A stretch of 64,000 nt of DNA from NCBI RefSeq assembly GCF_018785265.1, contig NZ_WQPK01000047.1, positions 62,001 through 126,000 on the forward strand. Reading direction: 5' to 3'. Positions 1 through 8,306 of the stretch are shown here, piece by piece. The stretch is from Collinsella aerofaciens. Lineage in GTDB: Bacteria > Actinomycetota > Coriobacteriia > Coriobacteriales > Coriobacteriaceae. Position 1 is the first letter of the stretch. The number at the start of each line of letters is the position of its first letter. The notes below the pieces were generated by a model. It ran no database searches and was not told where the DNA came from. It saw only the letters and a list, made by a program, of their open reading frames with translations. The translations under genes and the position numbers were made by a program.

Positions 1-1193
1 CGGAAGTGCGAAATCAGGCGAGCGGTACGACCGGTGGTCGTCGGCACGGTGATGCACTTGGCGCCAACGGTGGTGGCCATGTTCACAGCGGACATACCCA
101 CAACGTTGTTGACAACGCGGGTGCCGTGAGCGTCAGCCGGAACCTCGAGCGGAGCGTGAGCCGGGAGGTACTTCTCGGTCTCGAGAGCAATGCTGGCCTG
201 CATCTTGACGGCCTCGACCGGGTACTTACCGGCAGCGGACTCGCCAGAGAGCATAACGGCGTCGGTGCCGTCGTAGATGGCGTTAGCAACGTCGGCAACC
301 TCGGCGCGCGTCGGGCGCGGGTTCTGCTGCATGGAGTCGAGCATCTGCGTAGCGGTGATAACGGGCTTGTAGGCCGCGTTGCACTTGGCGATGATCTCCT
401 TCTGGATGTGCGGAACGAGCTCGGGCTTGATCTCGATGCCCAGGTCGCCACGGGCGACCATGATGCCGTCGGAAGCCTCGAGAATCTCGTCGAAGTTCTC
501 GACGCCCAGGGCGCACTCGATCTTCGGGAAGATCGTCACGTGCTCGCCGCCGTTCTCGCGGCAAAGCTCGCGGATGCCGCGGACGGACTCGCCGTCACGG
601 ATGAAGGAAGCGGCGATGTAGTCGATGTTCTCGGTCAGGCCAAAGAGGATGTCCTGACGATCGCGCTCGGTGATGGCGGGCAGCGAGATGTTGACGTTGG
701 GCATGTTGACGCCCTTGCGCTCGCCGATCAGGCCGTCGTTCTTAACGACGCAGGTCATGTCCTGGCCGTCGACGGACTCGACCTCGAGGGCAACCAGACC
801 GTCATCGATCAGGATAAGGGAGCCCTTCTCGACCTCGGAGGGCAGAGCCAGGTAGTCGAGGGAGATGTGCTCAGCGGTGCCGTGGAAATCCTCGGACGTG
901 GGCTGAGCGGTGACGACGATCTTATCGCCGGTCTTGACGGCAACCTTCTTGCCATCGACCAGAAGGCCGGTGCGGACCTCGGGGCCCTTGGTGTCGAGCA
1001 GGATGCCGACGGGCAGACCGAGCTCCTTGGAAATACGACGGACGCGCTCGATGCGACCGTGGTGCTCGTCGTAGGATCCGTGCGAGAAGTTAAAACGGGC
1101 GACGTTCATGCCCGCCTTGATCATCTCGCGGATGGTCTCGTCGCTATCGCAGGCGGGACCCATGGTGCATACAATCTTGGTGCGCTTGTACAT
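1..1193 (-). CDS. pyk: Pyruvate kinase, 3' end cut off by window edge
   Basis: Cytoplasmic glycolytic enzyme making pyruvate and ATP from phosphoenolpyruvate and ADP. The reverse-strand translation starts MYKRTKIVCTMGPA, the usual pyruvate kinase opening. It continues through GMNVARFNFSHG, the substrate-loop region MVARGDLGIE and TQMLDSM, and then SGESAAGKYPVEAV. About 397 codons are present; the frame runs off the left edge in the C-terminal domain after GRTARLISHFR, so most of that domain is missing. The ATG at 1191-1193 has a GGAGG ribosome site just upstream. A TATAAT-like -10 box on this strand lies at 1257-1262. The family assignment is secure. A long open frame on the other strand is only a GC-rich shadow. 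Confidence 0.97.
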   Translation of the reverse strand, partial: MYKRTKIVCTMGPACDSDETIREMIKAGMNVARFNFSHGSYDEHHGRIERVRRISKELGLPVGILLDTKGPEVRTGLLVDGKKVAVKTGDKIVVTAQPTSEDFHGTAEHISLDYLALPSEVEKGSLILIDDGLVALEVESVDGQDMTCVVKNDGLIGERKGVNMPNVNISLPAITERDRQDILFGLTENIDYIAASFIRDGESVRGIRELCRENGGEHVTIFPKIECALGVENFDEILEASDGIMVARGDLGIEIKPELVPHIQKEIIAKCNAAYKPVITATQMLDSMQQNPRPTRAEVADVANAIYDGTDAVMLSGESAAGKYPVEAVKMQASIALETEKYLPAHAPLEVPADAHGTRVVNNVVGMSAVNMATTVGAKCITVPTTTGRTARLISHF

Positions 1194-1256
1194 TCAGACC
1201 TCCATCTGACATCGTCTTGCGCTGATAGATAAACCATAAGAAATAAAACTGAGATG

Positions 1257-1262
1257 ATTATA
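1257..1262 (-). promoter_or_regulatory. Candidate -10 box of pyk promoter
   Basis: TATAAT on the minus strand, about 65 bases upstream of the pyk start. No good -35 hexamer is seen at 17 bases, so only the -10 is proposed. Confidence 0.45.
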
Positions 1263-1523
1263 ACGAAATGCCGACCGAATACCCCAAAAAATCGACCGTA
1301 TGCCGAATTAGAAGTTCATTTTTTGCGGTAAAAACGGTATATGCAAAAACTTTACCAACCGTTCTAACCGCTGCTATCTGGGCGATATTTCAGTTTGATG
1401 ATGCACCGAAGCAAAAACGTTTTATCAATGTTGAGCGTCACACGGTCTGCATCGTTGCACTCGAGCCGTGTTTCCAATTGGAATGTTTTGGCTAGACGCG
1501 CCGCTTTGGGGTACCATAGCCCC

Positions 1524-1635
1524 ACTATCAACTGCCGCTCAGCACGGCAGCCTTGATGAGCCCTTGCCCTTCTCCTGGGAATTATGATCGGGCATCAATC
1601 TGCTGAGTGGCCCGAATCCCAGGAGGGGACTCTAT
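1524..1635 (+). promoter_or_regulatory. Structured 5' leader that sequesters the ATPase ribosome site
   Basis: Two hairpins are visible. The first is CTGCCG (1532-1537) with CGGCAG (1545-1550). The second is long: CTCCTGGGA (1572-1580) pairs perfectly with TCCCAGGAG (1617-1625), and inside it TCGGGC (1588-1593) pairs with GCCCGA (1610-1615). The right arm of the outer stem contains the AGGAGG ribosome site at 1621-1626, so the folded RNA should block translation. An alternative pairing would be needed to open it. This resembles a translation-control leader, but I could not match it to a known riboswitch class. Confidence 0.55.
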
Positions 1636-4317
1636 ATGCAAAAGGAATACCTGTCCGCCGCGGCGGAGGTGCTCAGCGACCAAGGTGTCGATGAGAACCT
1701 CGGCCTGAGCAACGACGAGGCGTCGTCGCGCCTCGCCAAGACAGGCCCTAACAAGCTCGAGGAAGCCGAGAAGACCCCGTTGTGGAAGCGCTTCTTTGAG
1801 CAGATGGCCGACCCCATGGTCATCATGCTGATCGTTGCCGCCGTCATCAGCGCGCTCACGGGCATGGTCAAGGGCGAGGCGGACTTTGCCGATGTCGCCA
1901 TCATCATGTTCGTCGTTATCGTCAACTCGGTGCTGGGCGTGGTCCAGGAGGCTAAAAGCGAGGAGGCCCTCGAGGCCCTGCAGGAGATGAGCGCGGCGCA
2001 GTCCAAGGTGCTGCGCGACGGCAAGCTCGTGCACCTGCCGAGCGCCGAGCTCGTGCCCGGCGATGTGATCATGCTCGAGGCGGGCGACTCCGTCCCGGCC
2101 GACTGCCGTGTGCTCGAGAGCGCCACGATGAAGATCGAGGAGGCCGCCCTTACCGGCGAGTCCGTGCCCGTCGAGAAGCATGCCAACGTGATCGAGCTCG
2201 CCGCCGGCACCGACGACGTGCCGCTCGGCGACCGCAAGAACATGTGCTACATGGGCTCCACCGTGGTGTACGGCCGTGGCCGTGCCGTCGTGGTCGGCAC
2301 CGGCATGAACACCGAGATGGGTAAGATCGCCGGCGCTCTGGCCGAGGCCAAGGAAGAGCTCACGCCGCTGCAGGTGAAGCTTGCCGAGCTCAGCCGCATC
2401 CTCACCATCATGGTTATCGTCATCTGCGTCGTCATCTTTGGCGTCGACATCATCCGCCACGGCGTGGGCAACGTCCTCACTGACCCGACAGCCTTGCTCG
2501 ATACCTTTATGGTTGCCGTCTCGCTCGCCGTCGCTGCCATCCCCGAGGGCCTGGTCGCCGTCGTGACCATCGTGCTGTCGCTTGGCGTGACCAAGATGGC
2601 CAAGCGCCAGGCAATCATCCGCAAGCTCTCTGCCGTCGAGACCCTTGGCTGCACGCAGACCATCTGCTCGGACAAGACCGGTACCCTTACCCAAAACAAG
2701 ATGACCGTCGTCAAGCACGAGCTCGCTGCGCCTAAGGAGAAGTTCCTGGCCGGCATGGCGCTGTGCTCCGACGCCCAGTGGGACGAGGAGCTGGGCGAGG
2801 CCGTGGGTGAGCCGACCGAGTGCGCGCTCGTCAACGATGCCGGCAAGGCTGGTCTCACTGGCCTGACTGCCGAGCACCCGCGTGTGGGTGAGGCCCCGTT
2901 CGACTCGGGCCGCAAGATGATGTCCGTGGTCGTCGAGACCCTGGACGGCGAGTACGAGCAGTACACCAAGGGCGCGCCCGACGTGGTGATCGGCCTGTGC
3001 ACCCATATCTACGACGGCGACAGGGTCGTTCCGCTGACCGAGGAGCGTCGTGCCGAGCTCGTGGCCGCCAACAAGGCCATGGCCGACGAGGCCCTGCGCG
3101 TGCTGGCGCTGGCAAGCCGCACCTACACCGAGGTTCCGAGCGACTGCAGCCCCGCTGCGCTCGAGCACGACCTGGTCTTCTGCGGCCTGTCCGGCATGAT
3201 CGACCCGGTCCGCCCCGAGGTCGCCGACGCCATCCGCGAGGCCCACAACGCCGGCATCCGCACTGTCATGATTACGGGCGACCACATCGACACCGCCGTG
3301 GCCATCGCCAAGCAGCTGAGCATTGTCGCCGATCGCAGCCAGGCTATCACCGGTGCCGACCTCGATTGCATGAGCGACGAGGAACTCGACGCACACATCG
3401 AGGATTACGGCGTGTACGCCCGCGTCCAGCCTGAGCACAAGACCCGCATCGTCGAGGCATGGAAGTCACGCGACCAGATCGTGGCCATGACGGGCGACGG
3501 CGTCAACGACGCCCCGTCCATCAAACGCGCCGACATCGGCGTGGGCATGGGCATCACCGGTACCGACGTCACCAAGAACGTCGCCGACATGGTACTTGCC
3601 GACGACAACTTCGCCACCATCATCGGTGCCTGCGAAGAGGGGCGCCGCATCTACGACAACATCCGCAAGGTCATCCAGTTCCTGCTTTCGGCCAACCTTG
3701 CCGAGGTGTTCTCGGTGTTTATCGCCACGCTCATCGGCTTTACCATCTTTCAGCCGGTGCAGCTGCTGTGGGTGAACCTGGTCACCGACTGCTTCCCCGC
3801 GCTCGCGCTGGGCATGGAGGATGCCGAGGGCGACATCATGAAGCGCAAGCCGCGCAACGCCAAGGACGGCGTCTTTGCCGGACATATGGGTCTGGACTGC
3901 GTGGTCCAGGGCCTGATCATCACCGTGCTGGTGCTGGCGAGCTTCTTTGTGGGCGTGTACTTTGACATGGGCTACATCCACATCGCCGATATGATCGCCG
4001 GCAATGCCGACGAGGAAGGCGTGATGATGGCGTTCATCACGCTCAACATGGTCGAGATCTTCCACTGCTTCAATATGCGCAGCCGTCGTGCGTCGCTGTT
4101 TAGCATGAAGAAGCAGAACAAGTGGCTGTGGGCATCTGCCGCGCTGGCGCTGGTACTGACGGTTATCGTGACCGTTCAGCCGACGCTTGCCGAGATGTTC
4201 TTTGGCCCCGTGACGCTTGAGCTCAAGGGCGTTATCGCCGCCCTGGGCCTTGCTTTCCTGATCATTCCGTTGATGGAGATCTACAAGGCGATCATGCGCG
4301 CTGTGGAGAAGGAGTAA
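1636..4317 (+). CDS. P-type Ca2+-transporting ATPase (P2A type)
   Basis: An 893-residue membrane pump that probably exports Ca2+ using ATP. Visible motifs are LTGES (actuator domain), AIPEGL in helix M4 (P303-E304), SDKTGTLT with the phosphorylated Asp at about residue 346, KGAPD (nucleotide domain), the hinge MTGDGVNDAP (D621), and NLVTD in M6. PEGL in M4 together with NLVTD in M6 is the SERCA/PMR1 pattern rather than a heavy-metal (CPx) pattern. Length is normal for the family. The ATG at 1636 follows an AGGAGG that is buried in a hairpin. The gene stands alone, closed by a strong terminator at 4476-4511. The exact cation is inferred from motifs. Confidence 0.93.
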   Translation: MQKEYLSAAAEVLSDQGVDENLGLSNDEASSRLAKTGPNKLEEAEKTPLWKRFFEQMADPMVIMLIVAAVISALTGMVKGEADFADVAIIMFVVIVNSVLGVVQEAKSEEALEALQEMSAAQSKVLRDGKLVHLPSAELVPGDVIMLEAGDSVPADCRVLESATMKIEEAALTGESVPVEKHANVIELAAGTDDVPLGDRKNMCYMGSTVVYGRGRAVVVGTGMNTEMGKIAGALAEAKEELTPLQVKLAELSRILTIMVIVICVVIFGVDIIRHGVGNVLTDPTALLDTFMVAVSLAVAAIPEGLVAVVTIVLSLGVTKMAKRQAIIRKLSAVETLGCTQTICSDKTGTLTQNKMTVVKHELAAPKEKFLAGMALCSDAQWDEELGEAVGEPTECALVNDAGKAGLTGLTAEHPRVGEAPFDSGRKMMSVVVETLDGEYEQYTKGAPDVVIGLCTHIYDGDRVVPLTEERRAELVAANKAMADEALRVLALASRTYTEVPSDCSPAALEHDLVFCGLSGMIDPVRPEVADAIREAHNAGIRTVMITGDHIDTAVAIAKQLSIVADRSQAITGADLDCMSDEELDAHIEDYGVYARVQPEHKTRIVEAWKSRDQIVAMTGDGVNDAPSIKRADIGVGMGITGTDVTKNVADMVLADDNFATIIGACEEGRRIYDNIRKVIQFLLSANLAEVFSVFIATLIGFTIFQPVQLLWVNLVTDCFPALALGMEDAEGDIMKRKPRNAKDGVFAGHMGLDCVVQGLIITVLVLASFFVGVYFDMGYIHIADMIAGNADEEGVMMAFITLNMVEIFHCFNMRSRRASLFSMKKQNKWLWASAALALVLTVIVTVQPTLAEMFFGPVTLELKGVIAALGLAFLIIPLMEIYKAIMRAVEKE

Positions 4318-4328
4318 CGCTCTCGTCC

Positions 4329-4416
4329 GGGCCCGCCCCACGCCCTTTCTCCCTCACTGGTCCTCGCGCTTCGCGCTGCGGGATCGTTCGGGAGAAAGGG
4401 CTTCCGGGGCGGGCCC
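4329..4416. repeat. 88-bp GC-rich interrupted palindrome
   Basis: GGGCCCGCCCC (4329-4339) pairs with GGGGCGGGCCC (4406-4416), and just inside it CCCTTTCTCCC (4343-4353) pairs with GGGAGAAAGGG (4390-4400). Both are perfect 11-bp stems. The 36-base centre has its own short GCGC repeat. It lies right after the ATPase stop, before the true terminator, and has no T-run. It looks like a REP-type palindromic unit. Confidence 0.7.
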
Positions 4417-4475
4417 TGCGGTATCCTTGCTGGCTTTTCTCCCGCGCGGATGAAAAGGGCTAAGGGAAAGTATGT

Positions 4476-4511
4476 GAGCTGGTCGAGCGTTTGCTCGACC
4501 AGCTCTTTTTT
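4476..4511 (+). terminator. Rho-independent terminator after the Ca-ATPase
   Basis: Perfect 13-bp stem (4476-4488 with 4493-4505), 4-base loop GTTT, then six T residues. Confidence 0.93.
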
Positions 4512-4560
4512 GTGGGTAAAATACCTGCTCAGTTGTGATTTGTGGTGCTGGGAGGCGCTT

Positions 4561-5745
4561 GTGGGCAAGGCTAAGGCTAAGGCGAAGAAAAAGACGACGG
4601 GGGCACGGGCTAAGCGTGACCGTCGTCGGAAACTCGCGACCGAAGCGCCCGTGTCTGCCGAGGAGTTGTTGGCGAGCGTACCGGGGCTCGATGTGCTGCA
4701 GGATGTTCCGGCGTTTGATGACCTGCCGGTCGATGAAACCCAGCAGACTGCCTTTGATGATTTCTGCGCACATGCCGAGGAGCCCGAGCAGATGCAACTG
4801 GGTGCCGTTATTCGCTTGGATCGCGGGTTTCCGCTGGTGGCGACTGCCGACGATACCTTCCGCGCCGAGCATGCCGTGGGGTTTGCCAAGTCGCGCGGCG
4901 AGGACGAGGTCCTGCTGCCTGCCGTGGGCGACCGTGTGGCGGTGCGCCGCGCTCCCGGGCACGATATGGGCGTGATTGAGTGCGTGCTGCCGCGCCGTAC
5001 GAGCTTTGAGCGTTGGCGCGGCCGTGCCCGTGGAGAGCGCCAGGTGCTCTGCTCCAACGTGGATAGCGTGCTAATCGTGCAGGCGCTCGGTGCCGGTGAG
5101 GTGCTGCTCGACCGCGTGGCGCGCTCGCTGGTGTTGGCGCTCGACTGCGATGCCGAGCCGGTGGTGGTGCTCACCAAAGCTGACCGCTGCGATGCCGAGG
5201 AGCTCGAGCGCGATCTGGACCGCGTGCGCCGCCTGGTGGGTCCGGACATGCGCGTGATCGTGACGTCCTCTGCCGAGGGGCGCGGCCTGGACGAGGTCCG
5301 TGTCTGCGTGCCTGCCGGGAGCTGCGCCATGATTCTGGGCGAGTCGGGTGCCGGCAAGTCGACGCTGCTCAATGCGCTGCTGGGCCACGATACGTTGGCG
5401 ACTGGCGGTGTGCGCGAACGCGACGACCAGGGCCGTCACACTACCGTCGCGCGCGTGATGGTGGCACTGCCGGGCGACGCCGGCGTGATCGCCGATGCCC
5501 CGGGCCTGCGCAGCTTACCGCTCGTGGGTCACGAGCGGGGTCTGGCGCGCGCCTTCCCCGAGATTGTCGAGGCATCGCGCGCGTGCCGGTTTGGCGACTG
5601 CACGCATACCCACGAACCGGGCTGCGCCGTTCGCGAGGCCGAGGACGCCGGGCAGATCGACAGTCTGCGTCTGGAAACGTTCCAAAACTTGGCGTCATCC
5701 ATGCGCGTGAGCGCTCAAATGCTCGATCCCGATGTCCATCTGTAA
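4561..5745 (+). CDS. rsgA: Small-ribosomal-subunit-dependent GTPase A
   Basis: Cytoplasmic GTPase that helps late maturation of the 30S subunit. It has a basic N-terminus (KAKAKAKKK), an OB-like region, and a circularly permuted GTPase domain. TKAD (G4) comes before GESGAGKST (G1, about residues 260-268) and DAPG (G3); this order is diagnostic. A C-terminal zinc knuckle C-x4-C-x-H-x5-C is seen in CRFGDCTHTHEPGC. I chose the GTG at 4561 because GGGAGG ends 5 bases before it; a longer in-frame start at 4450 would overlap the upstream terminator. The product is 394 aa, slightly long because of the lysine-rich start. Confidence 0.95.
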   Translation: MGKAKAKAKKKTTGARAKRDRRRKLATEAPVSAEELLASVPGLDVLQDVPAFDDLPVDETQQTAFDDFCAHAEEPEQMQLGAVIRLDRGFPLVATADDTFRAEHAVGFAKSRGEDEVLLPAVGDRVAVRRAPGHDMGVIECVLPRRTSFERWRGRARGERQVLCSNVDSVLIVQALGAGEVLLDRVARSLVLALDCDAEPVVVLTKADRCDAEELERDLDRVRRLVGPDMRVIVTSSAEGRGLDEVRVCVPAGSCAMILGESGAGKSTLLNALLGHDTLATGGVRERDDQGRHTTVARVMVALPGDAGVIADAPGLRSLPLVGHERGLARAFPEIVEASRACRFGDCTHTHEPGCAVREAEDAGQIDSLRLETFQNLASSMRVSAQMLDPDVHL

Positions 5746-5762
5746 TTGATTTTTCCTATGAC

Positions 5763-5797
5763 AGCCGTCTCCCAACTGTTCGGGAGACGGCTTTTTT
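5763..5797 (+). terminator. Terminator after rsgA
   Basis: 11-bp perfect stem (AGCCGTCTCCC with GGGAGACGGCT), 8-base loop, followed by six T residues. Confidence 0.92.
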
Positions 5798-5835
5798 GCT
5801 GCGGAAAAGCCTCGAAACATGCAGTTTGCTGACGT

Positions 5836-5887
5836 GCTGACCAAAACCTTGCCACGAGCTTGACGGGCTGGTCAGCTTTTGGTCAGC
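5836..5887. promoter_or_regulatory. Triple GGTCAGC motif, candidate operator of the tad operon
   Basis: GCTGACCAAAA (5836-5846) is the exact inverse of TTTTGGTCAGC (5877-5887), and a further GGTCAGC lies at 5870-5876. The cluster sits about 110 bases before cpaB, the first tad gene. Spacing and symmetry suggest a regulator binding site; no regulator gene is adjacent. Confidence 0.4.
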
Positions 5888-5997
5888 GATTGGTTTGACA
5901 TCGAAAACCAAGATCGCGATTGCGCCGCTTTGCGCTCTGACCGCCCAGACAATGGTGGTACGGGCATTCGCCCGGCACTGCCATGAGAGGAGCGGCC

Positions 5998-6657
5998 GTG
6001 AACAAGAGCAAGCGCATCGCTATCAGTCTGGTCGCGGGCGTGCTCGCTGCTCTGCTCTGCATGGTTTACGGCTCGTCGATCCGCTCGCAAGCCGAACAGG
6101 TCCAGGCTGAGACCTTGGCCAAGTACGGTGGCGATCGCGTCGAGGTATGCGTCGCGGCGCGCGATATCGATGTGGGCGAGACCCTCGATGAGACCAATGT
6201 CATAACCCAGGAATGGCTGACGAGCCTGTTGCCGCGTGACGCGGCGACCGAGCTGCGCCAGGTGCGCGGCGACGTGACGACTTCGCGTATTCCCAAAAAC
6301 GCCGTGATCTGCAATGTCTACACCAAGGCCGAGAGTCACAAGCTCGAGGTGCCTAAGGGCAAGGTCGCCGTTTCGGTGGCGGTCGATGCCGAGCACTCGG
6401 TCGGCGGTGCTACGGGCGTGGGCAGCTACGTGGACGTGTACGTGCAAAAAGACGGCGTAACCGATCGGTTGTGCGGCGCGTACGTGATCGATACCAGTGA
6501 AGATTCCGGTGCCACGCGCGAGGGCAAGATCGAATGGGTGACGCTGGCGGCTGACCCCGAAGACGTCAAGGAACTGCTGGGGGCATCGGGCAAGGGAACG
6601 GTCAGCTTGACGATTCCCTCCACGGCGCGCGGCAAAAAGAGCGGAGGCGACGAGTGA
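5998..6657 (+). CDS. cpaB: Flp pilus assembly protein CpaB (SAF domain)
   Basis: 219 aa. One N-terminal membrane helix (ISLVAGVLAALLCMVYG), then a SAF/AFP-III-like domain from about residue 40 (VEVCVAARDIDVGETLDETN). In diderms CpaB/RcpC works with the outer-membrane secretin. No secretin gene is present here, as expected for a monoderm, so it probably acts at the cell wall or membrane. I chose the GTG at 5998, preceded by GAGAGGAG; an ATG five codons earlier would place the ribosome site inside the gene. It is first in a tightly overlapping operon; the stop overlaps the next start (ATGA). Confidence 0.85.
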   Translation: MNKSKRIAISLVAGVLAALLCMVYGSSIRSQAEQVQAETLAKYGGDRVEVCVAARDIDVGETLDETNVITQEWLTSLLPRDAATELRQVRGDVTTSRIPKNAVICNVYTKAESHKLEVPKGKVAVSVAVDAEHSVGGATGVGSYVDVYVQKDGVTDRLCGAYVIDTSEDSGATREGKIEWVTLAADPEDVKELLGASGKGTVSLTIPSTARGKKSGGDE

Positions 6658-8306
6658 TGAAGGCGATCTGGCTTGCGTGCTGCGCGTGCGGCGATTACGG
6701 GCTGTTGCAGCGGGAAGTCGAGGGCCGTGATACGGGTGCACAGGTGCTTCGCGTGGGTGACCTGGACGGGCTGGTTTCCATGGCGCGGGCGTTTCCGTCG
6801 CGCCGCGGGGCTGCCATCATCGCGGCGTCTCTGTTTGATACCGAAGATGTGCGCAAGACTGTTGCGCGCCTGACGGCCGAAGGCCGCGTGAGTCGCGTGG
6901 TCGTGTTGATAGAAGCACTCGATCCATCGGATATCGAGGGGCTGTTTCGCGCAGGGGCGACCGAGGTCATCGCTGCGCACAGTATATGCGGCAACGGGCG
7001 CGCGGGCGAGGGAGCGGTTGATTCCGATCGGTGCATGACGATTGAGCCCGATGCTTTTGTTGATAGGGAACCCGGGGCGCCTCGCGCTACAAGAGGCCCG
7101 CGTGTTGATGATTATGGAAAAGCGGAAGCCGAGCATGGTCGGCGCCCCCGGAACCCCCTTGTATACGATGACGCTGGAGAGCCGGCGCAGCATGCTGGCG
7201 ACTCCCCGGCTGTAGATATGGGATACGTGCACGGCGTGAATCTGGCGGATGAACTCGACGAAGTTGAGGGCTTTGCCGGGTGCGGCGAGTTGTCGCTGAT
7301 GCAGCATGAGCAGATTGCACAGAACGAGCCTGCCTCGCAGACCGAACAAGCTGCCATGCCGGCTTGGACGCAGCGTGTGGTTGCGGCGGGGGAGACGGGG
7401 ACGCTGTCACCGACGCCCGCCCCGCCGCCTCCGATGCCGCCGGCAGACGCTGCCGCTCCGCAGCATCGAGCTCCGGTCATCTGCGCCATTTCGGGTTCGG
7501 GCGGTTGCGGCAAGTCGACGATCATTGCCACCATGGCACACACATCGTCGCTGTTGGGCTTGCGTGCCGCCGTGCTCGACCTGGACCTGATGTTTGGAAA
7601 CCTTTACGACTTGTTAGGCGTCGATGCTCCGCGCGATATGGCGGCACTTATCGAGCCGTCGGTGGCGGGCGCGCTTGCCGAGCCGGATATCGTGGCCGCA
7701 TCGATGCGCGTGGCGCCGGGCGTTACGCTCTGGGGTCCCGTCGCGGCGCCCGAGCAAGCCGAGCTCATGGCATGTCCGGTGGAGCTACTGCTTGATGTCC
7801 TGCGTCGCGAATCCGACGTGGTCTTTATCGATACCTCGGTCTTTTGGGGCGACGCCGTGGCGGCTGCGGTGGCGGCGAGCGACCGTTGCCTGATCGTTGG
7901 CGATGCTGCGGTGTCGTCCGCGACATCGGCGTCGCGCGTCATTGAACTGGCAAGTCGAGTAGGTGTGCCGCGCACGCGCATGAGCGCCGTGTTCAACCGG
8001 TTCGGTGCGCGCGGGGCAGACGAGGACGTCGCCATGCGCTTTGAGATTGCCTGTGCGTTGAGCTCCAAGATTCGTATCGCCGATGGCGGGCAGGATCTCG
8101 CCGCGCTCATGGCGTTTGGGCGCGCTGATGAGGCAGTGGGGCAGACCAGCGCTTTTGCGACCAGCGTGCGCGAGGCCACGCGCGAGATGCTCGTGGAACT
8201 GGGGTGCGCCGTCGGCCCTTGGAGCGATATGGTCGCCGACCGTGCAACGCGCACCGAACGCCCGCGTATCCGCCTTCCCTGGTCGCGCGAGGGTGATCAG
8301 CGATGA
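6657..8306 (+). CDS. cpaE: Pilus-localising P-loop ATPase, TadZ/CpaE type
   Basis: 549 aa. The N-terminal 130 residues look like an atypical receiver domain. A proline/alanine-rich, probably disordered linker follows (about 220-275, including PAPPPPMPP). The C-terminal half is a MinD/ParA-like ATPase with a deviant Walker A, SGSGGCGKST (K286), and LDLDLMFGNLYDLLG. Members of this family place the Tad secretion ATPase at the membrane. The ATG at 6657 overlaps the cpaB stop, with GGAGG 9 bases upstream. The linker is unusually long. Confident in family; the receiver-domain call is weaker. Confidence 0.85.
   Translation: MKAIWLACCACGDYGLLQREVEGRDTGAQVLRVGDLDGLVSMARAFPSRRGAAIIAASLFDTEDVRKTVARLTAEGRVSRVVVLIEALDPSDIEGLFRAGATEVIAAHSICGNGRAGEGAVDSDRCMTIEPDAFVDREPGAPRATRGPRVDDYGKAEAEHGRRPRNPLVYDDAGEPAQHAGDSPAVDMGYVHGVNLADELDEVEGFAGCGELSLMQHEQIAQNEPASQTEQAAMPAWTQRVVAAGETGTLSPTPAPPPPMPPADAAAPQHRAPVICAISGSGGCGKSTIIATMAHTSSLLGLRAAVLDLDLMFGNLYDLLGVDAPRDMAALIEPSVAGALAEPDIVAASMRVAPGVTLWGPVAAPEQAELMACPVELLLDVLRRESDVVFIDTSVFWGDAVAAAVAASDRCLIVGDAAVSSATSASRVIELASRVGVPRTRMSAVFNRFGARGADEDVAMRFEIACALSSKIRIADGGQDLAALMAFGRADEAVGQTSAFATSVREATREMLVELGCAVGPWSDMVADRATRTERPRIRLPWSREGDQR

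Larger units (their letters stand above)
1194..1635. other. Divergent intergenic region, pyk to Ca-ATPase
   Basis: 442 bases with no credible gene. The left half is AT-rich and carries the pyk -10 box. The right part carries a candidate promoter for the ATPase (TTGGCT at 1488-1493, 18-base gap, TACCAT at 1512-1517) and then a structured leader, described separately. Confidence 0.6.

Noticed and set aside
1524-1635. Known yybP-ykoY, M-box or NiCo riboswitch
   Set aside because: Cation-pump context fits, but I do not find the conserved loop sequences of those classes in the leader.
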